The notes beneath the pieces were generated by a model that was given only the letters and a program-made list of their open reading frames with translations, made no database searches and was not told the origin of the DNA. From an uncultured Collinsella sp. (GTDB lineage: Bacteria > Actinomycetota > Coriobacteriia > Coriobacteriales > Coriobacteriaceae), in contig URKU01000005.1 of assembly GCA_900548515.1 (NCBI GenBank), positions 1 through 50,086 of the forward strand: a stretch of 50,086 nt of DNA. Direction: 5' to 3'. Each line of letters begins with the position of its first letter. Within the stretch, counting starts at the first letter, position 1. The position numbers were made by a program, and so were the translations under genes. This document shows, piece by piece, positions 7,944-17,798 of this stretch.

Positions 7944-8666
7944 ATGAACGCTTCATCTAAAAAGAAACTGAGCCAATACGAGCGCTTGGCGGGCATGCTG
8001 CGTGACCGCATCGCCGCCGGCGTCTACGCGCGCGAAGACAAGCTGCCGTCCGAGATGGAACTCATGGACGAATCGGGGCTGTCGCGCAGCACCGTACGCC
8101 ACGCCCTTAAGGTACTCGTTGATGAGGGCCTGGTACGCACCGAGCGCGGGCGTGGCGCCTTTGTGGCCGACACGCCCGCGCTCCACGAGAACAACCTGGT
8201 GTTTTCGAGCTATACCAAGCAGGTCGAAGGCCAGGGCATGAAGCCCACCACGCGCACGGTGGACTCGGGCTTTACCAAGGCGGGCGGCAGCATAGCTAAG
8301 TTCTTTGATGCCGCCGTGGGCAGCAAGCTCGTCAAACTTGTCCGTCTGCGTTATCTGGACGATGCGCCGCTGTGTCTGGAGACCACCTATCTACCACCGA
8401 GCTTTGAGGCACTCATCAATCGTGATATCAACGGTTCGCTCTACGCCACGCTGCGTCAAGAATTCCATCGCGCGCCGGCACAGGGGCACAAGACCTTTGA
8501 GGTGTGCTATGCCTCGCAAAACGAGGCGTTTTTGCTCAACGTTGAGCGCGGGCAGGCGCTGATTCTGATCACCGACTACGTCTACGACACCGACGGCCGC
8601 CCGCTCCACGTCTCCAAGCGCATCCAACGCACCGACCGCGCCAAATACACCGAGCCCATCGGCTAA
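7944..8666 (+). CDS. GntR/HutC-family transcriptional regulator
   Basis: This 240-residue regulator has a winged helix at residues 10-77 (KLPSEMELMDESGLSRSTVRHALKVL) with the GntR signature RGRGAFV just after, and a UTRA ligand-binding domain from about 90 to the end (LRYLDDAPLCLETTYLPPSFE). HutC-type regulators bind a sugar-phosphate or related effector and usually repress adjacent uptake genes. It is divergent from the SIS gene at 6746-7738 and probably controls that gene, and perhaps the PTS operon. The proposed -10 box ends only about 10 nt before the ATG, so the message may have almost no leader. The stop is close to the convergent GNAT gene. Confidence 0.92.
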   Translation: MNASSKKKLSQYERLAGMLRDRIAAGVYAREDKLPSEMELMDESGLSRSTVRHALKVLVDEGLVRTERGRGAFVADTPALHENNLVFSSYTKQVEGQGMKPTTRTVDSGFTKAGGSIAKFFDAAVGSKLVKLVRLRYLDDAPLCLETTYLPPSFEALINRDINGSLYATLRQEFHRAPAQGHKTFEVCYASQNEAFLLNVERGQALILITDYVYDTDGRPLHVSKRIQRTDRAKYTEPIG

Positions 8667-8687
8667 CCTGCCAAAATAAACCTGTCC

Positions 8688-9278
8688 CTACATGGCAGGT
8701 TTGGGGAGGTCGGGGAACCAGGTTGGCTTAGGTTGGTTGGGCGTGCGCTCGGCTAGGACCAACTCCATCCAGCACATGTCGTACCAGCGGCCGAACTTTT
8801 GGGCGCAGCGGTCAAAGGCACCCACCAGGCGGTAGCCCATATGGGCATGGAAATCCTGACTGTTGTGCGTCAGATACTCGTCGTCCTTGTCGTGCGGCAC
8901 GGCGATGAGCGCGCACATATTGGTGATGCCCATCGCGATCAGGCATTGCTTGAGCGCATCGTGCAGCTTGCGGCCCAGCCCGCCGTGGCGCACATCGCGC
9001 GCCAGATAAATCGACGTCTCGACCGACCAGTCGTATGCTTCGCGGCTGTTGAGCGGACTCACATAGGCATAGCCTACCGGACGCCCGTCCAGCTCCATCA
9101 CCAAATACGGGTAGCGCTTGAGCGTACGCTCGATGCGCCCGGCGAACTCCTCAACGCTCGGCACCTCGTATTCGCAGGTTATCGCCGTCTCGCGCACATA
9201 TGGCTCATAGATGGCAAGCAACGCCGGCGCATCATCGGGCGTCGCCGGGCGAATCGTCGGCTCGGACATCTCGGTCAT
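8688..9278 (-). CDS. GNAT-family N-acetyltransferase (phosphinothricin acetyltransferase-like)
   Basis: The 196-residue protein has the single GNAT fold: IRPATPDDAPALLAIYEPYVRET at the N-terminus, GYAYVSP in strand 4, and the acetyl-CoA loop ARDVRHGGLGRKLHDAL (R/Q-x-x-G-x-G/A variant). The motif SxDFHAHMGYRLVGAF near residue 150 and the closing WMELVL are typical of Pat-type acetyltransferases that modify small amines. The ATG at 9278 is preceded by GGAGAAGGG. A strong hairpin from the threonine aldolase gene ends 25 nt upstream, so transcription probably reads through. The gene converges with gntR with only 21 bp between the stops. The true substrate is unknown. Confidence 0.88.
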   Translation of the reverse strand: MTEMSEPTIRPATPDDAPALLAIYEPYVRETAITCEYEVPSVEEFAGRIERTLKRYPYLVMELDGRPVGYAYVSPLNSREAYDWSVETSIYLARDVRHGGLGRKLHDALKQCLIAMGITNMCALIAVPHDKDDEYLTHNSQDFHAHMGYRLVGAFDRCAQKFGRWYDMCWMELVLAERTPNQPKPTWFPDLPKPAM

Positions 9279-9303
9279 ACAACCCTTCTCCCCCAAAAGC
9301 AAA

Positions 9304-9337
9304 GGCCACCCTACGCCAAAACCAGCGCAAGGCGGCC
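9304..9337 (-). terminator. Terminator of threonine aldolase, abutting the GNAT start
   Basis: On the minus strand the arms at 9337-9325 and 9316-9304 pair over 13 bp with three G-U wobbles and an 8-nt loop, followed by TTTGCTTTT. The wobbles become A-C mismatches on the plus strand, so the structure is directional. Confidence 0.8.
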
Positions 9338-9355
9338 CCTCGTCATTACATCAGG

Positions 9356-10381
9356 CTACAGGACAGCCGCCAACGCGTCGATATCCTCCTGCGTCGTAGC
9401 CCAGCTGGTGCAAAAACGCACTACCGTGTGGGTCTCGTCGTACTTTTCCCAGTACTCGATCGAGGCATGCTCGCGAATGCGAGCCATGTCCTCGTTGGGC
9501 AGAATCACGAACTGCTGGTTGGTCGGCGTCTCCAAGAAGAACTGGTAGCCGCGCTCGTGCAGCACGCGACGAAGCGCCTGCGCGGTCTCAATCGCCTGGC
9601 GACCAATCTCAAAATACAGGCCATCGGTAAAGAGCGCCTCAAACTGCACGCCCGTCAGGCGGCCCTTGGCCAGCAACGCACCATGCTGTTTAATGCGCGG
9701 AATGGGATGCGCCGGGGCGCGCATGCCGCAAAACACCACGGCCTCGCCGCAAAGCGCGCCGCACTTGGTGCCGCCAATGTAGAACACGTCACACAGCTGC
9801 GCCAGCTCGGGCAGGGTGATGTCGCACTCATCGGCCGCCAGCGCATAGGCCAGGCGAGCGCCGTCCACAAACAGCGGAATCTCACGCTTCTGGCACACCG
9901 CATGAATCGCCGCGAGCTCGGCCTTGGAGTACAGCGTGCCGTACTCGGTCGATAGGCTCACGTACACAGCGCCCGGGAACACCGTGTGCTCGTAGCTCTC
10001 GTTTTCGTAGAACACCTGGATATAGTTCTCGAGGTCCTCGGCGTGCATCTTGCCCTCGTAGCCGGGGATGGTGAGCACCTTGTGGCCGCCAAACTCGATA
10101 GCGCCTGCCTCGTGACAGGCGACGTGGCCAGTCTCGGCAGCAACAACGCCCTCGTAGGGCGCAAGCAGCATGTCGATCACCGTCGCGTTGGCCTGCGTGC
10201 CGCCCACCAGAAAAAACACGTCGGCATCGGGGGCCTGACAGGCCTCGCGGATAAGCTGCTTGGCACGCTCGGTGTGTGCATCGGTACCGTAGCCGGGCTG
10301 CGGCTCCATGTTGGTGTCGACGAGCGCCTGCAGCACTGCCGGATGTGCGCCGTGGGAATAATCGTTGTTAAACGCGAGCAT
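9356..10381 (-). CDS. ltaE: Low-specificity L-threonine aldolase (beta-eliminating lyase family)
   Basis: This 341-residue PLP enzyme shows the fold-type I aldolase pattern: SHGAHPAVLQAL, the FLVGGTQANATV cofactor loop, FVDGARLAYA with Asp173 for the pyridine nitrogen, and the Schiff-base lysine Lys206 in YIGGTKCGAL. Members cleave L-threonine or L-allo-threonine to glycine and acetaldehyde. Length is normal for the family. AGAGGA precedes the ATG. The gene lies downstream of PAP2 and upstream of GNAT, with its own terminator. The exact stereospecificity cannot be read from the sequence. Confidence 0.9.
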   Translation of the reverse strand: MLAFNNDYSHGAHPAVLQALVDTNMEPQPGYGTDAHTERAKQLIREACQAPDADVFFLVGGTQANATVIDMLLAPYEGVVAAETGHVACHEAGAIEFGGHKVLTIPGYEGKMHAEDLENYIQVFYENESYEHTVFPGAVYVSLSTEYGTLYSKAELAAIHAVCQKREIPLFVDGARLAYALAADECDITLPELAQLCDVFYIGGTKCGALCGEAVVFCGMRAPAHPIPRIKQHGALLAKGRLTGVQFEALFTDGLYFEIGRQAIETAQALRRVLHERGYQFFLETPTNQQFVILPNEDMARIREHASIEYWEKYDETHTVVRFCTSWATTQEDIDALAAVL

Positions 10382-10426
10382 GGCAATCCTCTCTTACCGG
10401 GTATCGGTCAGATGATTCAAACGGGG

Positions 10427-11290
10427 CTATTGTACGCCGTTGGGATAGGCAATGCGCGCGGCAAGGCACTCAAGCGCCAGCACCAGGGCAAAGCCGCAGC
10501 TCACGTCACTCAAAAAATGCGCTCCGATCACGATACGGCCAAAGGCGACGAGCGCCGCGACCGCAGCCGCCGTCCAAAAGGCCATGCGGCGGCGCGACGG
10601 TTTTTCCTTAAAGGCCGCCGCGGGAAGCCCAGCGAGCATGAGGCCGATTGCCGCGTGCGCCGTGTGTCCGCTCGCAAACGACTTAAAGCCGTCCTTGACT
10701 ACACCGGCGGCAATATAGGCCCACTTGTCGGGGTTGCCGATCACCCACCACGGCTGAAACTCGAGTCCCTGCGTCACCTCGATCACGCGCATGCGCGGGC
10801 GCGACCACAGCGGCTTGACGATCACGTTGAGGATAATGGCCTGAGCGACCCACACGGCAAGTACCATCAACGCCCAGCGCGTGAGCTCGTCGGGCGCGGT
10901 GTCGCGCGTAAGGCGATAGGCAATAACGTTAACCGCAATTACCAGCACAAACGTCAGCACCAGCTGAAACGCGATGAGCTTGCCGCCGACGCGCAGCGAT
11001 CCGATAATCTCGTAGCCGACCAGACCCACGTTGATCAAAACGCCCAGCGCAGCGAGCCATTTGCTCCCCCTGGAATCGGGGCGTGCCGAGCGCACGAGCA
11101 TAACGCCCGCGATGCTCGCCGTCAGCTCGAACGGCAGCTCGCCGGCCGCCTCGACAAAGCGACCGTACATGCTGCCGATGTTGAACAGCGCGCTCGAAAT
11201 CTGATAGTCGAAGAAACTGCCCACGCCCAGACAAAGACACAGGACAACCGCGATAATGGCGACGTCTTTCTTATAGATGTATCCGAACAT
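10427..11290 (-). CDS. PAP2-family membrane phosphatase
   Basis: The 287-residue protein has about six membrane helices and the three PAP2 phosphatase motifs: KPLWSRPRM (KxxxxxxRP type), FKSFASGHTAHA (PSGH type, here ASGH) and GRIVIGAHFLSDVSCG (SRxxxxxHxxxD type). Such enzymes dephosphorylate undecaprenyl pyrophosphate or phosphatidic acid at the outer membrane face. AAAGGA lies before the ATG. It starts 56 bp after the mfd stop and follows the 20-nt 3'-end repeat at 11330-11349. Substrate is not certain. Confidence 0.88.
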   Translation of the reverse strand: MFGYIYKKDVAIIAVVLCLCLGVGSFFDYQISSALFNIGSMYGRFVEAAGELPFELTASIAGVMLVRSARPDSRGSKWLAALGVLINVGLVGYEIIGSLRVGGKLIAFQLVLTFVLVIAVNVIAYRLTRDTAPDELTRWALMVLAVWVAQAIILNVIVKPLWSRPRMRVIEVTQGLEFQPWWVIGNPDKWAYIAAGVVKDGFKSFASGHTAHAAIGLMLAGLPAAAFKEKPSRRRMAFWTAAAVAALVAFGRIVIGAHFLSDVSCGFALVLALECLAARIAYPNGVQ

Positions 11291-11329
11291 GCTTTCCTTT
11301 CGATGGAACCAGAGTGCCCAAATGGGGCG

Positions 11330-11349
11330 TTTGCAGCGTCGACCCGTTA
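11330..11349 (-). repeat. 20-nt 3'-end repeat, copy 2
   Basis: TTTGCAGCGTCGACCCGTTA (plus strand) overlaps the mfd stop codon. The same word, with one mismatch, lies at 6703-6722 shortly after the SIS stop codon. Both copies are immediately followed, in the direction of transcription, by a hairpin. Confidence 0.7.
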
Positions 11350-14300
11350 GTCGTCGTCGCTGGCACCCAACTGCTGCAGCAGCATGAGCGCCGCGGCCAC
11401 CGGGCCGGTGCCGTCGTTGGCGTCGAGGCCGCGACCCAGGCCGCTGCCCGCACCGGCGCCCGCCTTGTAGGGCACCGACAGCTTGCGGCTCTTGGGAAAG
11501 TTCACCGCACCATAGCGGGTCTTAAGCTCAAAGGCCACCTTCTTGGGCACGTCGACGCCCAAAAACGTGATGCGACCGCCACTGAGCGTGACGCTCTCGA
11601 GCCCCAGGCGCTCGCCGCGAATACGGATGCGCGCGCGGTTGAACAGGTTGAGCCCCGCCAACGGCAGCTCACCGTGCGCGGCCTCGGTCTCTTCCTGTAC
11701 CTCGTCGATGCTCTCCAGGTCCTCGGCCGCTGCGAGCTTACGGTACACGAGCACGCGCTGATCCACCGCCGGCAGGTACTCCTCGGACAAGAAGTAATCG
11801 GCCGGCAGGTTAATGCCCACGCTCGCCGCCTCCACGCCGGCGTCGTCATCGCCGCGCGCCTCGGCCACCGCCTGGCCCAGCATCTGCGTAAACAGGTCAA
11901 AGCCCACGCTCGACAGGTTGCCGTGCTGCTCGGCGCCCATAAGCGAGCCGGCGCCGCGAATCTCCAGGTCGCGCATGGCGATGCGCATGCCGCTGCCCAG
12001 GTCCTGGAACTCGGAAAGTGCGGTCAGGCGCGCCGTCGCCTCCTCGGTGAGTGGCAGCTCGCCCGGGAACATAAAGTACGCGTAGGCCTGCGTGGCAGAG
12101 CGACCCACACGGCCCTTGAGCTGATAGAGCTGCGCCAGGCCTAGGCGCTGCGAATCCTCGATGATGAGCGTGTTGGCGGTCGCGTTGTCGATGCCGCTCT
12201 CCACGATGGTCGTGGCAATGAGCACGTCGATCTTTTTGGTCGCGAACTCAATCATCACGTCCTCGACCTCGCGCGGGCTCATCTTGCCGTGTGCCACGCC
12301 CACGCGCGCCTCGGGCGCGGCCTCATGCACGCGCGCCACGGCGTCATCGATGGTCTTAACGCGGTTGGACACGTAGTACACCTGACCGCCGCGGCCCACC
12401 TCCAGGCGAATCGCCGCACTCACCACGTCGGGGTCGTACTCTCCCACGTGCACGATCACGGGGCGGCGCCCGGTCGGCGGCGTGGTGATCAGGCTCATGT
12501 CGCGCACGCCGCTCGTGGCCATCTGCATGGTTCGCGGAATCGGCGTTGCCGAAAGCGTGAGCACGTCAATCTGCTCACGCAGGTTCTTGAGCTGCTCCTT
12601 GTGCTGCACGCCAAAGCGCTGCTCCTCGTCGATGATCACCAGGCCCAGGTTCTTGGGGTTCACATCGGCCGAAAGCAGGCGGTGGGTGCCGATAAGCACG
12701 TCAATCGTGCCCTCGGCAAATGCCTTGAGCGCGCGCTTTTGCTGCGCCGGCGTGCGGAAGCGGCTGAGCACCTCGACCTCAAGGCCAAACGGAGCAAAGC
12801 GCTCAAAGAACGTCTCGTAGTGCTGCTGGGCCAGAATGGTCGTGGGGCAGAGCACCATGACCTGGCGGCCGGAGTCAACGCACTTAAACGCCGCGCGCAG
12901 AGCGACCTCGGTCTTGCCAAAGCCCACGTCGCCGCACAGCAGGCGGTCCATGGGCTTGGGCGCCTCCATGTCGGCCTTAATGTCGGCGATGGCCTCCAGC
13001 TGGTCGCGCGTCTCGTCGTAAGGGAAGCTCTGCTCCATCTCGATCTGCTCGGGCGTGTCGGGCGGGCAGGCGATACCGGTAATCGACGAGCGGCGCGTAT
13101 ACAGATCGACCAGGTCAAACGCCAGCTTTTTGGCGTTCTTGCGTGCCTTGTTGGTGGCACGCGTCCAGTCGGCGGTATTGAGCCTGGTCAGGCGCGGCTT
13201 GTCACCGTCGGGACCGACGTATCGCGTGATGCGGTCGACCTGCTCGAGCGGCACGTAGAGCTTGTCGCCGTCGGCATATTCCAGCAAAAAGTAGTCGCGC
13301 TCCTTGCCGCCCACTTCTTGGCGCGCGATCTCGCTAAAGAGTGCGATGCCGTGAGTGGCGTGCACCACGTAGTCGCCCGGCTTAAACGGGAAGGTGATCT
13401 GCGTAATGTCCACCTTGCGGCGGCTGCGCGCGCGGTTGGCGTCCATGCGGGCGTTGAGGTCGGCAATCGAGAACACGGCCAGGTTGGCATCGGGCACCAC
13501 CACGCCCTGCGGCAGAGCGGCATCGACAAAGGTCACGCGTCCGCGCGAGATAGTAGGCACGGCGGCGCCGGCGGCTGCCTGGGCGGCACCTGCCTCGAGC
13601 GAGCGGGCGTTGAGCGCATCGGCCTTGCGCTCGCGAATTGCAGCATGGGCATCCTGACGGGCAGCACGGTCGGCAGAATCTGCCGCCGCCACGCGCACGC
13701 GCTCGCCAATGACGCCGGCGTTTTCGGGCGCCGCGGTCAGCGATTCCTCAAAGGTAATGCCCTCGTCGCCAAAGGTGAGCTCCATCGACTCGCGCGCACC
13801 GCGGTCGGGAATGGCAAACACGCAGGCGTAACGCTTGCCCACGACTTCCTGAATGCGCGTCATAAAGCGATTGTCCGAACCCGCGATGGCCGGCTGCTCA
13901 ATCTTGAGCTCGGCCGTAACCGCACCGCCGGCACGGATGAGGCTTACGTAGTTCAGGCGCTGCTGAGCACCAAAATCGAGCTGCTGGGCACGTACATACA
14001 GGCCATCCAGTCGGTCGACCCCCGCCTCGCCGGCACGGGCCTCGATATCCTCGTAGGCACGCAGGCAATCGTCGAACAGCGAGCGCGGCTCGGACAGCAC
14101 CACGAGCGCCTTGCCGCTCACGTGCGCCAGCGGGCTCACGGTCTGGCCGTACATCACCGGCAAAAAGCGGTCGAGCTCGGGCGTGACGATGCGCGCATCC
14201 ACCATCTCGAGCAGCGCTGCCAGTTTGCTGTCGTCCTGGCTGGCGCGGTAGAGCGCCACATGCATGTTGTGGACAGCCTCGTCGGTGAGCGCCAGCTCGC

Positions 14301-14979
14301 GACAGGGGAAGATCTCGATGCTGTCCTCGTTGCCGATGGTTTGGCCCGTAGAGCTCACCATGCGGCGGATGCGATCGATCTCGTCGCCGAAGAACTCGAT
14401 GCGCACGGGCGCTTTTTCCTGCGCGGGGAACACCTCGACGGTGTCGCCGTGCACGCGGAACAGACCGGGCGCGTCCGCGGCGCCAGCGTTGGTGTAGCCC
14501 ATGCCCACCAGACGCTGCGGCACCTCGTCAAAAGGAATCTCCTCGCCCACCGCAAAGGTCGTGGACTCCCAGTAGCGGCTCTCGACTGGCGGCACGCAGC
14601 GCAGCAGCGCGCGGGCCGAGGCAACCATGATGCAGTTGTCCCCGCGCACGATGCGTCCCAGGGCCTCGCAGCGCTGCGCTACCACGGCGTCGTCGGGCGC
14701 CTGCTCGCGCCACGGATAATCCTTGCGCTCAGGAAAACGGCACACATGCGCCAGGCCCACGTAGGCGGCAAGGCTACGAGCGGCGCGATCGGCCGCATCC
14801 TCGCCACTCACAACGTAGACCGTGGGGCGCGGGCGGCGCGCAAACTGAGCGGCCGCCATAAGCGTGCGACCCGACTGCGACACGGCCAGCGTCACGTCCT
14901 CGCCGGCATCGAGTCCGGCCTCGACGGTCTGCAGCGCCTCGGCAGTGTAGAGCTGCGCGGCTATACGGTGAATGAGCAT
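11347..14979 (-). CDS. mfd: Transcription-repair coupling factor
   Basis: This 1210-residue SF2 translocase removes RNA polymerase stalled at DNA lesions and recruits UvrA. The order is: UvrB-like N-terminal domains, the CarD-like RNA-polymerase interaction domain near residues 525-590 (KPGDYVVHATHGIALF), the helicase core with Walker A GDVGFGKTEVALRA near 685 and the DEEQRFGV box near 780, motif VI in QLKGRVGRS, and a C-terminal regulatory domain. The last 40 residues are low-complexity Gly/Ala, longer than usual. An insertion rich in Ala (about 430-500) is a lineage feature. ATG 14979 is chosen because GGAGG lies just upstream. A hairpin separates it from nth. Confidence 0.97.
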   Translation of the reverse strand: MLIHRIAAQLYTAEALQTVEAGLDAGEDVTLAVSQSGRTLMAAAQFARRPRPTVYVVSGEDAADRAARSLAAYVGLAHVCRFPERKDYPWREQAPDDAVVAQRCEALGRIVRGDNCIMVASARALLRCVPPVESRYWESTTFAVGEEIPFDEVPQRLVGMGYTNAGAADAPGLFRVHGDTVEVFPAQEKAPVRIEFFGDEIDRIRRMVSSTGQTIGNEDSIEIFPCRELALTDEAVHNMHVALYRASQDDSKLAALLEMVDARIVTPELDRFLPVMYGQTVSPLAHVSGKALVVLSEPRSLFDDCLRAYEDIEARAGEAGVDRLDGLYVRAQQLDFGAQQRLNYVSLIRAGGAVTAELKIEQPAIAGSDNRFMTRIQEVVGKRYACVFAIPDRGARESMELTFGDEGITFEESLTAAPENAGVIGERVRVAAADSADRAARQDAHAAIRERKADALNARSLEAGAAQAAAGAAVPTISRGRVTFVDAALPQGVVVPDANLAVFSIADLNARMDANRARSRRKVDITQITFPFKPGDYVVHATHGIALFSEIARQEVGGKERDYFLLEYADGDKLYVPLEQVDRITRYVGPDGDKPRLTRLNTADWTRATNKARKNAKKLAFDLVDLYTRRSSITGIACPPDTPEQIEMEQSFPYDETRDQLEAIADIKADMEAPKPMDRLLCGDVGFGKTEVALRAAFKCVDSGRQVMVLCPTTILAQQHYETFFERFAPFGLEVEVLSRFRTPAQQKRALKAFAEGTIDVLIGTHRLLSADVNPKNLGLVIIDEEQRFGVQHKEQLKNLREQIDVLTLSATPIPRTMQMATSGVRDMSLITTPPTGRRPVIVHVGEYDPDVVSAAIRLEVGRGGQVYYVSNRVKTIDDAVARVHEAAPEARVGVAHGKMSPREVEDVMIEFATKKIDVLIATTIVESGIDNATANTLIIEDSQRLGLAQLYQLKGRVGRSATQAYAYFMFPGELPLTEEATARLTALSEFQDLGSGMRIAMRDLEIRGAGSLMGAEQHGNLSSVGFDLFTQMLGQAVAEARGDDDAGVEAASVGINLPADYFLSEEYLPAVDQRVLVYRKLAAAEDLESIDEVQEETEAAHGELPLAGLNLFNRARIRIRGERLGLESVTLSGGRITFLGVDVPKKVAFELKTRYGAVNFPKSRKLSVPYKAGAGAGSGLGRGLDANDGTGPVAAALMLLQQLGASDDD

Positions 14980-15009
14980 GCTGTTCCTCCGGCATTGCAA
15001 CGCCAAAAG

Positions 15010-15032
15010 CCCGCCGGGGCAAGCTCGGCGGG
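15010..15032 (-). terminator. Hairpin between nth and mfd
   Basis: CCCGCCG (15010-15016) and CGGCGGG (15026-15032) form a 7-bp GC stem; on the minus strand CTTTTGGCG follows. It is 30 nt before the mfd start and may terminate nth or attenuate mfd. Confidence 0.65.
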
Positions 15033-15136
15033 TCGTTCGTCAAATACATTGTCTGTCATGGTAGCGCATGGAGAGGACTCCGGCTCAAGGGCAAACCCAG
15101 CCCCGCAAAAAACGCCAGACGAAGATGCGCTCCGCC

Positions 15137-15802
15137 CTACCCCGCTACGCGCACGCTGGGGCACAAATCTGCCAGCGGACACTCGTCACACTTGGGTTTG
15201 CGGGCGTCGCAGATCTCGCGACCGAAGGTGATCCACTGATGGTTGACCGACTCCCAATACTCGTGCGGCAAAATCTTGAGCAGATCTTGCTCGGTCTTGA
15301 GCGGCTCCTTTGCATGCGTCTTGGGACTCAGCATCAGGCGGTGCGCAATGCGGTTGACGTGCGTGTCCACCGCAATGCCCTCCACGATGCCATACCCCAC
15401 GTTGAGCACGATGTTCGCCGTCTTGCGTCCCACGCCCGGCAGCTTCACGAGTTCCTTCATGTCGGCCGGCACCTCGCCGCCATAGTCGGCGACGATCATC
15501 TGCGCGGCCTCGACGGCATGCTTGGCTTTACTCTTGTAGAAGCCGAGTGACTTGATAGTGTCTGCCACGTCAGCCACGCTCGCCCCGGCCATGGCCTCGG
15601 GCGTGGGCCACTGGGCAAACAGCCGCGGCGTCACCTTGTTGACCTGCGCATCGGTCGTTTGCGCCGAAAGCAGCACCGCGATCAGCAGGCGGAAGGGATT
15701 CTCGTGGTCCAAAAAGCACTCGACCGGGCCATAGCGACGGTTGAGACGCTCGCACACCTCAACGGCGCGCTCGCGCTTGGCGGCATTGGTCTCGCGTGGC
15801 AT
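15137..15802 (-). CDS. nth: Endonuclease III
   Basis: This 221-residue base-excision glycosylase/AP lyase shows helix-hairpin-helix LPGVGRKTANIVLN with the catalytic Lys127, the catalytic Asp146 in AVDTHVNRI, and the C-terminal iron-sulfur loop with Cys198, 205, 208 and 214 (C-x6-C-x2-C-x5-C). It removes oxidised pyrimidines. ATG 15802 has GAGGAG upstream; an earlier ATG lacks a site. It lies 64 bp after the ABC exporter stop and is upstream of mfd on the same strand, so two repair genes may be co-transcribed. Confidence 0.96.
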   Translation of the reverse strand: MPRETNAAKRERAVEVCERLNRRYGPVECFLDHENPFRLLIAVLLSAQTTDAQVNKVTPRLFAQWPTPEAMAGASVADVADTIKSLGFYKSKAKHAVEAAQMIVADYGGEVPADMKELVKLPGVGRKTANIVLNVGYGIVEGIAVDTHVNRIAHRLMLSPKTHAKEPLKTEQDLLKILPHEYWESVNHQWITFGREICDARKPKCDECPLADLCPSVRVAG

Positions 15803-15865
15803 AACGACTCCTCGGCTCAACGGCACAATAAACTAATGGGCACAATTGTCCCACGTCCGAGACGC

Positions 15866-17671
<1,806 letters not shown>

Positions 17672-17753
17672 GGGCTTCCTTTCGCGTCTGATAGGGCGAA
17701 ACGCCATTGTTGCACACTAAAGCGCACTTCAGGCAAGCGCGATGCGAAAAGCA

Positions 17754-17786
17754 GCGGGGCACCCGCGTTTACGCCGGCGCCCCACC
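17754..17786 (-). terminator. Terminator of rmuC
   Basis: A GC-rich stem of about 12 bp (GGGGCGCCGGCGT-type arm with ACGCGGGTGCCCC) is followed on the minus strand by a CTTTTCGC stretch. It lies 13 bp beyond the rmuC stop. Confidence 0.7.
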
Positions 17787-17798
17787 GTCTTGTTGCAA

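Noticed and set aside
12289..15231. A 980-codon plus-strand frame opposite mfd
   Set aside because: It is the antisense of mfd; high GC removes stop codons on the opposite strand. The product is His/Arg/Ala-rich without domains.
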